From assembly GCA_028694155.1 (NCBI GenBank), contig JAQUTY010000003.1:68178-132177 (forward strand): 64,000 nucleotides of DNA. The letters are read 5' to 3'. Position numbers and translations under genes: made by a program. Origin of the DNA: Eubacteriales bacterium (GTDB lineage: Bacteria > Bacillota > Clostridia > Christensenellales > CAG-138). The notes under the pieces are model-generated. The model saw only the letters and a program-made list of their open reading frames with translations, had not been told where the DNA came from and did not search any database. Below are positions 1 through 6,799 of this stretch, one piece after another (the first letter of the stretch is position 1; each line of letters starts with the position of its first letter).

Positions 1-649
1 TGTCTCCGATGGCTGCAACGTTATTTTGAGATATTCCCCATTGCTTTGCTATCCATTTAAGAGCCTGCCCCTTGGTCGCTTTATCCTCGCCAATCTCTAT
101 AAAACCGGGCTTTGACGAAAGAATATGTAGCCTATCGGGAATGAGTTTACGCAGCTTTTTGATATTCTCCTGCTCATGCTCCGGTGGTGAATATACTAGA
201 ACCTTCGGCACGTTATGATATCTACGTTCCAACAAGTCAGGAACGACCTCAAAGGGCAAAGTCAAAAAAGAGGTATAAATCTTGGTAAACTCATTCTCCT
301 CGCGAAAAATTACAGCGTCGCCTTGATATATCTGTGCATGAAGTCCCAACGAATATGCCGCTTTCAAAGTGTTTACAACATCTTCCGAATCTACCGCATG
401 TGAGTACATTATTGCGCCGTCGTCCTTTTTTACGATGTATGCGCCGCCAAAGCATACTAGATAATCGGAAACGTTTAGCGATTGACGAACAGCTCGTGTG
501 GCGTAGTATCCACGTCCCGTACAAAGCACTATCTTTATGCCTTTATCAAAAGCAGCGTTGATTGCGGCTATGTTGCGTTCGCTAATTACAAGGGACGAAT
601 CGACAATGGTATCATCTATATCAAGAGCAAGAAGTCTAATTTTATCCAT
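1..649 (-). CDS. HAD-superfamily (Cof-type) hydrolase, 3' end cut by window edge
   Basis: Reading the minus strand from an ATG at 649 (GGAG ribosome site just upstream) gives an open frame of about 216 residues that runs off the left edge without a stop. The N-terminus MDKIRLLALDIDDTIVDSS carries the DxDxT nucleophile motif of haloacid-dehalogenase phosphatases. LCTGRGYYATR is motif II, and near the cut end K in EIGEDKATKGQAL and the final IGD are motifs III and the start of IV. The spacing and the GVSKGxAL-like segment fit the Cof/type IIB subfamily, cytosolic sugar-phosphate or flavin-precursor phosphatases; the substrate cannot be told. The start overlaps the end of folD by 8 bases, so it is the last visible gene of the folT-folC/folD transcription unit. 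Family call is firm; the missing C-terminus lies outside the window. Confidence 0.88.
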   Translation of the reverse strand, partial: MDKIRLLALDIDDTIVDSSLVISERNIAAINAAFDKGIKIVLCTGRGYYATRAVRQSLNVSDYLVCFGGAYIVKKDDGAIMYSHAVDSEDVVNTLKAAYSLGLHAQIYQGDAVIFREENEFTKIYTSFLTLPFEVVPDLLERRYHNVPKVLVYSPPEHEQENIKKLRKLIPDRLHILSSKPGFIEIGEDKATKGQALKWIAKQWGISQNNVAAIGD

Positions 650-1493
650 TGCAATTCTCCGCTGCACAAATTAGATGTCTAGCTAGTGATGCTGTTGTAA
701 CAGAACCAACGCCCCTAGGCACGGGCGTAATGCTATCAACTATTGGATTTACGCTGTCAAAGTCAACATCTCCGCATACTGTTCCATCGGGCATAACGAA
801 AATGCCTACGTCTATAACACATTGACCTTCACGGACAAATTCGCTATTGACCATTTTTGCCCTGCCCGTAGCACAAACAAGAATGTCGGCACGTTTGCAG
901 ACGGCAGGCAAATTCTCCGTCTTTGAGTGGCACATGGTGACGGTAGCGTTCCTGTTCAATAGGAGTAATGAAACGGGCTTACCAATCACGTTGCTCCTAC
1001 CTATAACTACAACATTTTTGCCTGCAATATCAATACCATAATAATCAATAATTTCAAGGCATGCCTCTGCCGTGCAGGGAGCAAATCCTTGCTTTTTGTT
1101 GAGCAGTATACCCATAAGAGAAGCATCGGACATGCCGTCAATATCCTTTTGTGGTGCGACCGAATTGACAATAATGTCGTTGACAAGATGTTTTGGCAGC
1201 GGTCTAAACAGCAAAATTCCATGTATCTTTGGCTCATCATTCATGCGTTGGATTGAATCCAATAAATCGGTTTGAGTAACATTTTCAGGCAGCGCAATTT
1301 TGCTTATGGAGATATTTAATTTTGAAAAGCAACGCTCAATACTGCGCTCATACTGAATATCATCAGATTTTTCGCCCACTCGGATTATGCCTAATGTAGG
1401 AACAATCCCTTTGCTTATTAGCACGTTGCTCCGTTGAAGAACCTCTGATTGAATCAGTTTATTTACTTCGTTTCCCATCAGTTGTGTTGCCAT
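642..1493 (-). CDS. folD: Methylene-THF dehydrogenase/cyclohydrolase, variant clade
   Basis: Cytosolic enzyme of one-carbon metabolism that normally oxidises 5,10-methylene-THF to methenyl-THF (NADP) and hydrolyses it to 10-formyl-THF. The 283-residue protein starts at the ATG at 1493 (MATQLMGNEV), preceded by GGAG inside the end of the upstream gene; the frame is open further upstream but that part overlaps folC. The Rossmann motif VVVIGRSNVIGKP, KDIDG and ITPVPRGVGSVTTA are typical FolD. However, the catalytic lysine segment (YVxxK in E. coli FolD, Lys54) reads YERSI, and the Gln98 segment (GILVQLPLP) reads GILLFRPLP, so both catalytic side chains are replaced while the Asp of KDIDG is kept. 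I recall the same pattern in a clostridial FolD clade, so it is probably a lineage trait rather than decay. Lies directly downstream of folT-folC and overlaps the HAD gene. Confidence 0.9.
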   Translation of the reverse strand: MATQLMGNEVNKLIQSEVLQRSNVLISKGIVPTLGIIRVGEKSDDIQYERSIERCFSKLNISISKIALPENVTQTDLLDSIQRMNDEPKIHGILLFRPLPKHLVNDIIVNSVAPQKDIDGMSDASLMGILLNKKQGFAPCTAEACLEIIDYYGIDIAGKNVVVIGRSNVIGKPVSLLLLNRNATVTMCHSKTENLPAVCKRADILVCATGRAKMVNSEFVREGQCVIDVGIFVMPDGTVCGDVDFDSVNPIVDSITPVPRGVGSVTTASLARHLICAAENCNG

Positions 1494-1494
1494 G

Positions 1495-3309
1495 TTAATT
1501 CTCCTTGTTTCTTGCAAGTACAATTCTGCGAACATCGCCTGCCATATATAGCGAGCCGACCGCCAAAATAATATCATCGACTGTTGCATCGGCAAAAACG
1601 TCATTGATTGCAGCTTCTATCGAACCGCAAGCATGAGCCGCAACTCCACGTTTTTCGATCAATAATGCCAGCTCGCTTGCGGGCAACGCTCTTGGATTGT
1701 CAGGCGTAACCGTAAATACCGAGCTTGCTTTGGGTAATATGTATTGTAGCATATTCGGTACGTCCTTGTCAGCCATAACGCCCATTATCATCTTTATCTT
1801 TCTATTGCCAAACAGCGTTGTGCAGGTGTCCATTGTGGACTTGACCCCCATAGGATTGTGCCCTCCATCAACAATGAACAACGGATTATTCTGCAATACT
1901 TCGAATCTGGCCGGCCAAGACACGTTGTGTAGCCCTAGATATATCGCCTCGTCAGAGATAGCCCACCCTTTATTGCGAAGTGCTTCAACCGTTTCTATTA
2001 CAACGGCACAATTTTTAACTTGATATGACCCTACAAGCGGAATCCACAAATTAGCATAGCCCTTATAATCAAATGATTGCCCAAACACATCAGCGTTATG
2101 CCGAGTTAGCAGATTGAAATTCGGGCACATATAGGATGCACACATTTGTTTGCAGGCATTCTCTATCACGGGTATAGCACCCCTGTCCTCGCCATAGAAG
2201 ATGACAGACCCGTCTTTTTTGACTATTCCTGCTTTTGCACTTGCAATCTTTTCAATGGTATCTCCAAGTATCTTGGTGTGGTCAAAACCAATGGCGGTAA
2301 TCACGGCTACTTGAGGAGTTGATATAACATTGGTTGAATCCAACTCGCCTCCCAGTCCAACCTCCAGAACAACTATATCGCAGTTGTTTTGATAAAAATA
2401 TGTAAACGCTGTTGCTGTAATCAGTTCAAATTCCGTTGGTTGCACCTTCATACTCTCGGCTATGGGTTTGATGCGTGATACAAGCAACGATAGCTCGTCG
2501 TTTGAAATGTGCTGACCGTTTATCTGCATTCGCTCATTAAAATCCGTCACAAATGGCGAAACGAATAAGCCCACCTTATAGCCCTGAGCCTGAAGAATTG
2601 AGGCTGTCATAGCTGAAGTTGAACCTTTTCCGTTAGTTCCTGCTACATGCACGAACTTGAGTTTATCCTGGGGATTATGCAGAAGTTCAAGCAGCTCCGA
2701 AATTCTGGTTAATCCCAGTTTGCTCCCACGCCAGTTAATTGTATGGATATATTTTAACGTCTGCTCATAGCTCATAAGCTCATAAGCTGTTGGGTATGTG
2801 CGAGCTAATACCCTCATGAGTACAAAAATCAAATATGTTTCGACAGTAGCCATGACAATATAGAGTGGGATTCGAGTAACCAGCATCACCGAAAAGTCCA
2901 TTCCATAGAGCCAATGCAAACATACGGTTGTCCACCCCATATTTGCAATAACGTTAACGGAAAAAACGCAAATAGCGATGATGACGAAACGATTTTTACA
3001 TCTGTACAGGAGAAACTTGCGAATTATTCCAGGCAGAAAGCCGATGAGGGCGGCGGATATAGTTATTAGCGGATACCAACCTAATCCAGAAAAAGCAGTT
3101 CCGATAAGGTCGGCGGCAAGACCTGCTATAAGTCCTGCAATAGGGCCGCAATACAAGCTGGCTAAAATTATCGGAACGTTGCGGAAGCTGATTCGAATTG
3201 AATCAGTAATGTAAACAGTACATAAACTGGACGCCAACAGAACGCTGATAGCAATCAAAACGCCAGTTATCGTGATGTACCGCACGGAAAACCGTTTCAT
3301 TGTTTTCAC
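1495..3309 (-). CDS. folC: FolT-FolC fusion: folate ECF S-component joined to folylpolyglutamate synthase
   Basis: A 604-residue single frame joins two proteins. Residues 1 to about 175 are a hydrophobic ECF transporter S-component with about six membrane segments (for example GPIAGLIAGLAADLIGTA), matching the folate-specific FolT family, which binds folate and docks on a shared EcfAAT module. Residues about 185-604 are FolC, the ATP-dependent enzyme adding glutamate to folates: P-loop HVAGTNGKGSTSAM, VLEVGLGGELDSTN, the GFDH segment and IVDGGHNPMG are all present. The join (residues about 170-190) has no stop or frame change. ATG at 3309 has AAGGTG six bases upstream; ATG at 3300 is the alternative. 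The coupling would polyglutamylate folate as it enters, trapping it in the cell. Expression is very probably controlled by the THF riboswitch immediately upstream. Stop TAA is two bases before folD. Confidence 0.9.
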   Translation of the reverse strand: MKTMKRFSVRYITITGVLIAISVLLASSLCTVYITDSIRISFRNVPIILASLYCGPIAGLIAGLAADLIGTAFSGLGWYPLITISAALIGFLPGIIRKFLLYRCKNRFVIIAICVFSVNVIANMGWTTVCLHWLYGMDFSVMLVTRIPLYIVMATVETYLIFVLMRVLARTYPTAYELMSYEQTLKYIHTINWRGSKLGLTRISELLELLHNPQDKLKFVHVAGTNGKGSTSAMTASILQAQGYKVGLFVSPFVTDFNERMQINGQHISNDELSLLVSRIKPIAESMKVQPTEFELITATAFTYFYQNNCDIVVLEVGLGGELDSTNVISTPQVAVITAIGFDHTKILGDTIEKIASAKAGIVKKDGSVIFYGEDRGAIPVIENACKQMCASYMCPNFNLLTRHNADVFGQSFDYKGYANLWIPLVGSYQVKNCAVVIETVEALRNKGWAISDEAIYLGLHNVSWPARFEVLQNNPLFIVDGGHNPMGVKSTMDTCTTLFGNRKIKMIMGVMADKDVPNMLQYILPKASSVFTVTPDNPRALPASELALLIEKRGVAAHACGSIEAAINDVFADATVDDIILAVGSLYMAGDVRRIVLARNKEN

Positions 3310-3323
3310 CTTGCCGGCACTTC

Positions 3324-3340
3324 AAAAAGGAGCAATCTCC
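3324..3340 (-). terminator. Short U-tailed hairpin after THF aptamer (expression platform)
   Basis: Just after the aptamer the minus strand reads GGAG-ATTG-CTCC followed by TTTTT (3328-3324). The stem is only four GC-rich pairs, so it would be a weak terminator unless extended by bases from the aptamer's 3' strand. It lies 15 bases before the start codon and beside the AAGGTG ribosome site, so control at translation is equally possible. Confidence 0.5.
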
Positions 3341-3346
3341 AAATGA

Positions 3347-3440
3347 AGTAGCGGACGCGACATTGTACCGCAAGCTATTGCTTTTCGTGCAGAGGCAACT
3401 TCCCATCCTCTGCCACTTAACGCGCAATGTCTACTCTACT
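3347..3440 (-). ncRNA. Tetrahydrofolate (THF-I) riboswitch aptamer
   Basis: On the minus strand the 5' UTR of folT-folC contains the hallmark conserved blocks of the THF riboswitch: GCGCGTTAAGTG (near 3425-3414), a hairpin enclosing GGATGGGAAG, then GCTTGCGGTACAATG and CGTCCGCTACT. The terminal stem pairs AGTAG (3440-3436) with CTACT (3351-3347), and CATTG pairs with CAATG. This family senses reduced folates and normally controls folT, folE, folC or folQPBK. Gene context (folate uptake and polyglutamylation) agrees completely. Confidence 0.92.
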
Positions 3441-3460
3441 TTCTATAATATTTCATCTAC

Positions 3461-3488
3461 ATTATACACGATTTTAGTGATTGTACAA
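3461..3488 (-). promoter_or_regulatory. Promoter of folT-folC riboswitch leader
   Basis: Minus strand TTGTAC (3488-3483), 16-base spacer, TATAAT (3466-3461), about 20 bases before the aptamer begins. Good sigma-A type match in the expected place. Confidence 0.75.
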
Positions 3489-3526
3489 CGTTTTGTTCAA
3501 ACGGTCTTAAGCAATATAGTATCGTT

Positions 3527-4738
3527 CTATCTCTTTTTAAGCGCAGGTTTTGCTTTTGGAGGACGCACTATCTCTCCTGCCTTTGTGAGGGCAATCTTGG
3601 TGAGTATTGGCCCAACAAGCTCATATACTAAAGTTGCAAACAATACCACGGTGACAATCTGCGCACTGAACGCTCCAAGCTCAGGCGATGCAGACACGAC
3701 CTGTGCCATACCTATGGCTACGCCTGCTTGCGGCAGTAATGTAATGCCAAGATATTTTTTGACCTTGGGATCAGCTTTAGCAAGCGATGCGCCCCAGTAT
3801 GCGCCAAAGTATTTACCTAGCGATCTGCACACGATGTAGATGATGCCGACCAATCCTGCGGCAAGCAGAATTGAAAGGTCGAGCTGCGCACCGGAAAGAA
3901 CAAAAAAGAGCATGAACAGCGGCGGTGTCCACCGTTCGTTATTCTCAAGGATATCAATGGCATCAATACGCATATTGGCAAACACTGCGCCAAGCATCAT
4001 GCAGGTCAGCAAGGACGACATCTCAAATAGCGAGGATAAGGCAACTCCTATAACTACGGCAGTTATCATCAAGCAGAGACGATTAGCCCTTGAACGGAAA
4101 AACTTCATGGATACTGCAAGAATCGCCCCTAAAGCTCCGCCAATGATTAAGGAGCGTAGTATTTCGTGAATTGGGTTCCATGCAACCTCTGAAAAGGTGA
4201 TCTCTGCACCCGTTGCAAACACCTTTGCAAGCGAGAAGAATATGGCAAAAACGATTAACCCCACAGCATCATCAAATGCGACCACCGGCAGAAGTGTGTC
4301 GGTTACTACGCCTTTGGCTTTATACTGTCTTACAACCATGAGCGTGGCAGCAGGAGCCGTTGCCGCTGCAATCGCACCAAGTAGAAGTGCTTGAGGAACT
4401 CTATGTTCTCCCGGTACAAATAGTAAGGCGATGGTGACAAACCCGACTGCGCACGCTGCCTGCATCAATGTAATGCCAATCAGCTTGCCGCCTATCTTTT
4501 TCATGTAATCAAGTTTGAACTCGCCGCCGATAGAAAATGCAATAAAGCCCAAAGCCACTTCCGTGATGACTGAAAGCTTCCCCACATCTTCAATCGAAAC
4601 AATGTTTGCAACATAAGGCCCTATAAGAAGCCCCACAATCAAATAACCCGTCACGTTTGGCAGGTTTATCAGCTTCATCAGGCGCGAGATTAACAGACCT
4701 CCTGCGAGGCAAATTCCCAATACCAATAGGATATTCAT
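3527..4738 (-). CDS. CPA2-family cation:proton antiporter
   Basis: A 403-residue integral membrane protein with about 12 hydrophobic segments, beginning MNILLVLGICLAGGLLISRL and including NVTGYLIVGLLIGPY, the conserved entry of CPA2 Na+(K+)/H+ exchangers (KefB/NapA type). FDDAVGLIVFAIFF carries the paired acidic residues expected in the ion-binding site. The protein ends soon after the membrane domain and has no RCK/TrkA-N nucleotide-binding domain, so any gating must come from elsewhere. The ATG at 4738 lies two bases after the stop of a small PII-like gene (4741-5073), implying co-transcription and probably a regulatory partnership. Ion specificity cannot be read from the sequence. Confidence 0.85.
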   Translation of the reverse strand: MNILLVLGICLAGGLLISRLMKLINLPNVTGYLIVGLLIGPYVANIVSIEDVGKLSVITEVALGFIAFSIGGEFKLDYMKKIGGKLIGITLMQAACAVGFVTIALLFVPGEHRVPQALLLGAIAAATAPAATLMVVRQYKAKGVVTDTLLPVVAFDDAVGLIVFAIFFSLAKVFATGAEITFSEVAWNPIHEILRSLIIGGALGAILAVSMKFFRSRANRLCLMITAVVIGVALSSLFEMSSLLTCMMLGAVFANMRIDAIDILENNERWTPPLFMLFFVLSGAQLDLSILLAAGLVGIIYIVCRSLGKYFGAYWGASLAKADPKVKKYLGITLLPQAGVAIGMAQVVSASPELGAFSAQIVTVVLFATLVYELVGPILTKIALTKAGEIVRPPKAKPALKKR

Positions 4739-4740
4739 AT

Positions 4741-5073
4741 CTAGCCCTCGATTCCCTCAAAAAACGATACAGGACATGAGAACATTATTCCTTTTTTTCC
4801 TAATCCGTGAGTGTTTCTGCGGACTACTCTCTTTGCATGTTCAATCTGGTCGTCATTTAGGAGCAAAAACGCTGTGTGACTTGATTCAAAGTCGTGAGAC
4901 ACTATCTTGCTAACACCGCTGAAAATTGGTGCAGCATCTACATTGCTGTTGAGCAATGCGTGCTTGAGGCTTGTGGACTGCATTACAATGCCGTTCATTC
5001 CGTGCTCTTTGAGTCCCGCTAATGTCTCTAAAAACTGGTCACAATTATCTATCGTAATAACTAAAAGCTGCAT
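4741..5073 (-). CDS. Small PII-like (ferredoxin-fold) protein paired with antiporter
   Basis: A 110-residue soluble protein starting MQLLVITIDNCDQFLETLAGL, with an alternating strand-helix-strand layout: LLVITI strand, DQFLETLAGLKEHG helix, MNGIVMQS strand, then AFLLLNDDQIEHAKRVVRR, and finally LGKKGIMFSCPVSFFEGI. This resembles GlnB/PII-like ferredoxin-fold regulators found next to transporters, although no canonical T-loop tyrosine or nucleotide-binding motif can be named with confidence. It is first in a two-gene unit with the CPA2 antiporter (stop and next start two bases apart), behind a strong promoter and AAAGGAAG ribosome site. Likely role, by inference: nucleotide-responsive control of the antiporter. 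Confidence 0.6.
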   Translation of the reverse strand: MQLLVITIDNCDQFLETLAGLKEHGMNGIVMQSTSLKHALLNSNVDAAPIFSGVSKIVSHDFESSHTAFLLLNDDQIEHAKRVVRRNTHGLGKKGIMFSCPVSFFEGIEG

Positions 5074-5098
5074 ATACTTATCTTCCTTTCAAATGCGC

Positions 5099-5127
5099 AG
5101 TATACCACCGTACAAGTTCTTTGTCAA
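5099..5127 (-). promoter_or_regulatory. Promoter of PII-like/antiporter unit
   Basis: Minus strand TTGACA (5127-5122), 17-base spacer, TATACT (5104-5099); near consensus, 26 bases before the ATG at 5073. Confidence 0.85.
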
Positions 5128-5139
5128 GGCAAATTGAAC

Positions 5140-5167
5140 TTGAATTTTATCAGTTTAGGTGTATAAT
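5140..5167 (+). promoter_or_regulatory. Promoter of queT, very close to start codon
   Basis: TTGAAT (5140-5145), 16-base spacer, TATAAT (5162-5167). The expected transcription start is near 5174, only about three bases before the ATG at 5177, so the mRNA would be almost leaderless. Confidence 0.65.
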
Positions 5168-5176
5168 CATAGTGTT

Positions 5177-5677
5177 ATGAAAAACCAGAAATTATTGTAT
5201 CTAATTCAAGGGGCATTGATTGCCACACTCTATATTGTACTTACATATATTTGCAACGCCCTGGGCTTTGCAAACGGCGTCATTCAGGTGCGTATTTCCG
5301 AAGCTCTCACCATATTGCCCTTCTTTACTCCTACTGCAATAGGCGGACTATTCGTAGGTTGCTTTTTGTCCAATCTTCTGACCGGTTGTGTCGTCTACGA
5401 TATTGTATTTGGAAGTATAGCGACACTAATCGGCGCAATCGGAACATACTTGCTTCGCAAAAAGAAGTGGTTGGCTCCCATTCCCCCAATAATCGCCAAC
5501 GTGATAATTGTTCCGATTATTCTCCGCTACTTCTATGGGTTTGAACAAGCATATCCCTATTTAATGGCGACAGTCGGTATTGGAGAGGTAATATCCTGCG
5601 GTATTCTTGGTATGTGCTTGCTGCTTGCACTTGAGCCATACAAAAAAATGATTTTTCATTTGGACGGTGACAAATAA
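5177..5677 (+). CDS. queT: QueT-family transporter (queuosine precursor uptake)
   Basis: A 166-residue membrane protein, about five to six hydrophobic segments, of the QueT family (ECF-type S-component thought to import queuosine precursors such as preQ1). GVIQVRISEALTILPFFTP and GLFVGCFLSNLL are typical of the family. ATG at 5177 (MKNQKLLYLIQGALIATLYI) is preferred; an in-frame GTG at 5159 precedes it but lies upstream of the -10 box. No Shine-Dalgarno sequence and no preQ1 riboswitch is seen. The stop TAA overlaps the next ATG by one base (TAATG), so it is translationally coupled to the M23 lipoprotein gene. Confidence 0.85.
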   Translation: MKNQKLLYLIQGALIATLYIVLTYICNALGFANGVIQVRISEALTILPFFTPTAIGGLFVGCFLSNLLTGCVVYDIVFGSIATLIGAIGTYLLRKKKWLAPIPPIIANVIIVPIILRYFYGFEQAYPYLMATVGIGEVISCGILGMCLLLALEPYKKMIFHLDGDK

Positions 5678-6783
5678 TGAAGTTATTCCGTTACTTACTT
5701 GGATTGATGCTAATCACACTAATTTTATTAGGTTGTGCGCAAGCAAAAACAGTTGAAGCACCTATTTTGCAGGAACCTACTGCATTGGCTACAACTACCC
5801 CTACTCCTACTATTGAGCCACTTGAGCTTGATATCATTGCCCCGACCCCAAGTCCAACTATGACTCCTCCACCCTCGCCTACTCCCAACTGGGTCAGCCC
5901 GTCAACAGAGAAGTTTTATGAGAATCTCAACCTTAATCTGTCTGAATATGACGATGTAATATCTAAACTCAATCTATCTAAATATGCAACTGTCGTTGAA
6001 AATGCAACAGCCTTCAAGCAACTCAGCGATGATATAAACGCCTCTGTTTTATCTGCAATAGACAGCGCAAAAGAATGTGCGGTCGGGCTTATTGATGATG
6101 TTACGATAGAATTTGATGAATTTAGCTGGAAAGAGATTGCTGCGCTTATACGCGGTCTGGGAGCAAACGCCAAGGACGCACTGGAGCGCAACATATTTGT
6201 TTCTGTTTCCGATGACGGTTGCTATTCCGTAAGTTATTCCGACTTTGACGAGATAATCAAGTATGCTCCCGAACTTGAACTTTTGACTGCTAAGTTTTCA
6301 TATGCCTATTTGAAAACACTCTACGATGAGGACGGCGTTCAAAAGGAATACACCTCCTATCCGCTGACCGAGGAATACCTTGCTACGCTTGCAAATCCTG
6401 TTCCCGGAAATCACATGAAAGACGGTTGGTATGACGGCAGGTCTCAAGGCACAAGACGGCATACCGGCATGGATATTTCGGGCAGATACAAGACTCCGCT
6501 GCTTGCAACCACGGACGGAATAGTCGTATATATGGGTGAGCATGAGACATGCGGTTACTATATCGTAATCGAGGACGCTTTCGGTTTTGAATACCACTAC
6601 TATCATTTGGCGGAGCCCAATGAGCTGCACGTTGGGGATGAAGTAAAGCAAAACGATGTCGTGGGCTTGATGGGCAAAACCGGAAACGCCACAGCAATTC
6701 ACCTTCATATTGCAATAATCTCACCCGACTATACCTATATAAATCCTTATGAGGTCTACCAGATGGCAGGGCTTACCGACTAA
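5677..6783 (+). CDS. Lipoprotein with C-terminal M23 peptidase domain
   Basis: A 368-residue exported protein. Residues 1-20 form a type II signal with lipobox LILLGC, so it should be anchored on the outer face of the membrane. Residues about 28-75 are a Thr/Pro/Ser linker (TTTPTPTIEP). A helical middle region follows, then a LytM/M23 domain at about 250-360: RRHTGMDISG supplies the first His and Asp of the zinc site, HYYHL and HLHIA the HxH motif. M23 enzymes cut peptidoglycan cross-bridges or, when inactive, regulate other hydrolases; here the metal ligands look complete, so it is probably an active endopeptidase. Coupled to queT by a one-base overlap, though no functional link is evident. 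Confidence 0.88.
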   Translation: MKLFRYLLGLMLITLILLGCAQAKTVEAPILQEPTALATTTPTPTIEPLELDIIAPTPSPTMTPPPSPTPNWVSPSTEKFYENLNLNLSEYDDVISKLNLSKYATVVENATAFKQLSDDINASVLSAIDSAKECAVGLIDDVTIEFDEFSWKEIAALIRGLGANAKDALERNIFVSVSDDGCYSVSYSDFDEIIKYAPELELLTAKFSYAYLKTLYDEDGVQKEYTSYPLTEEYLATLANPVPGNHMKDGWYDGRSQGTRRHTGMDISGRYKTPLLATTDGIVVYMGEHETCGYYIVIEDAFGFEYHYYHLAEPNELHVGDEVKQNDVVGLMGKTGNATAIHLHIAIISPDYTYINPYEVYQMAGLTD

Positions 6784-6799
6784 TTACAGTATCCGCTTA

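Noticed and set aside
5074..5160. preQ1 riboswitch before queT
   Set aside because: The aptamer's C-rich/A-rich blocks are missing and the promoter leaves no room for a leader.
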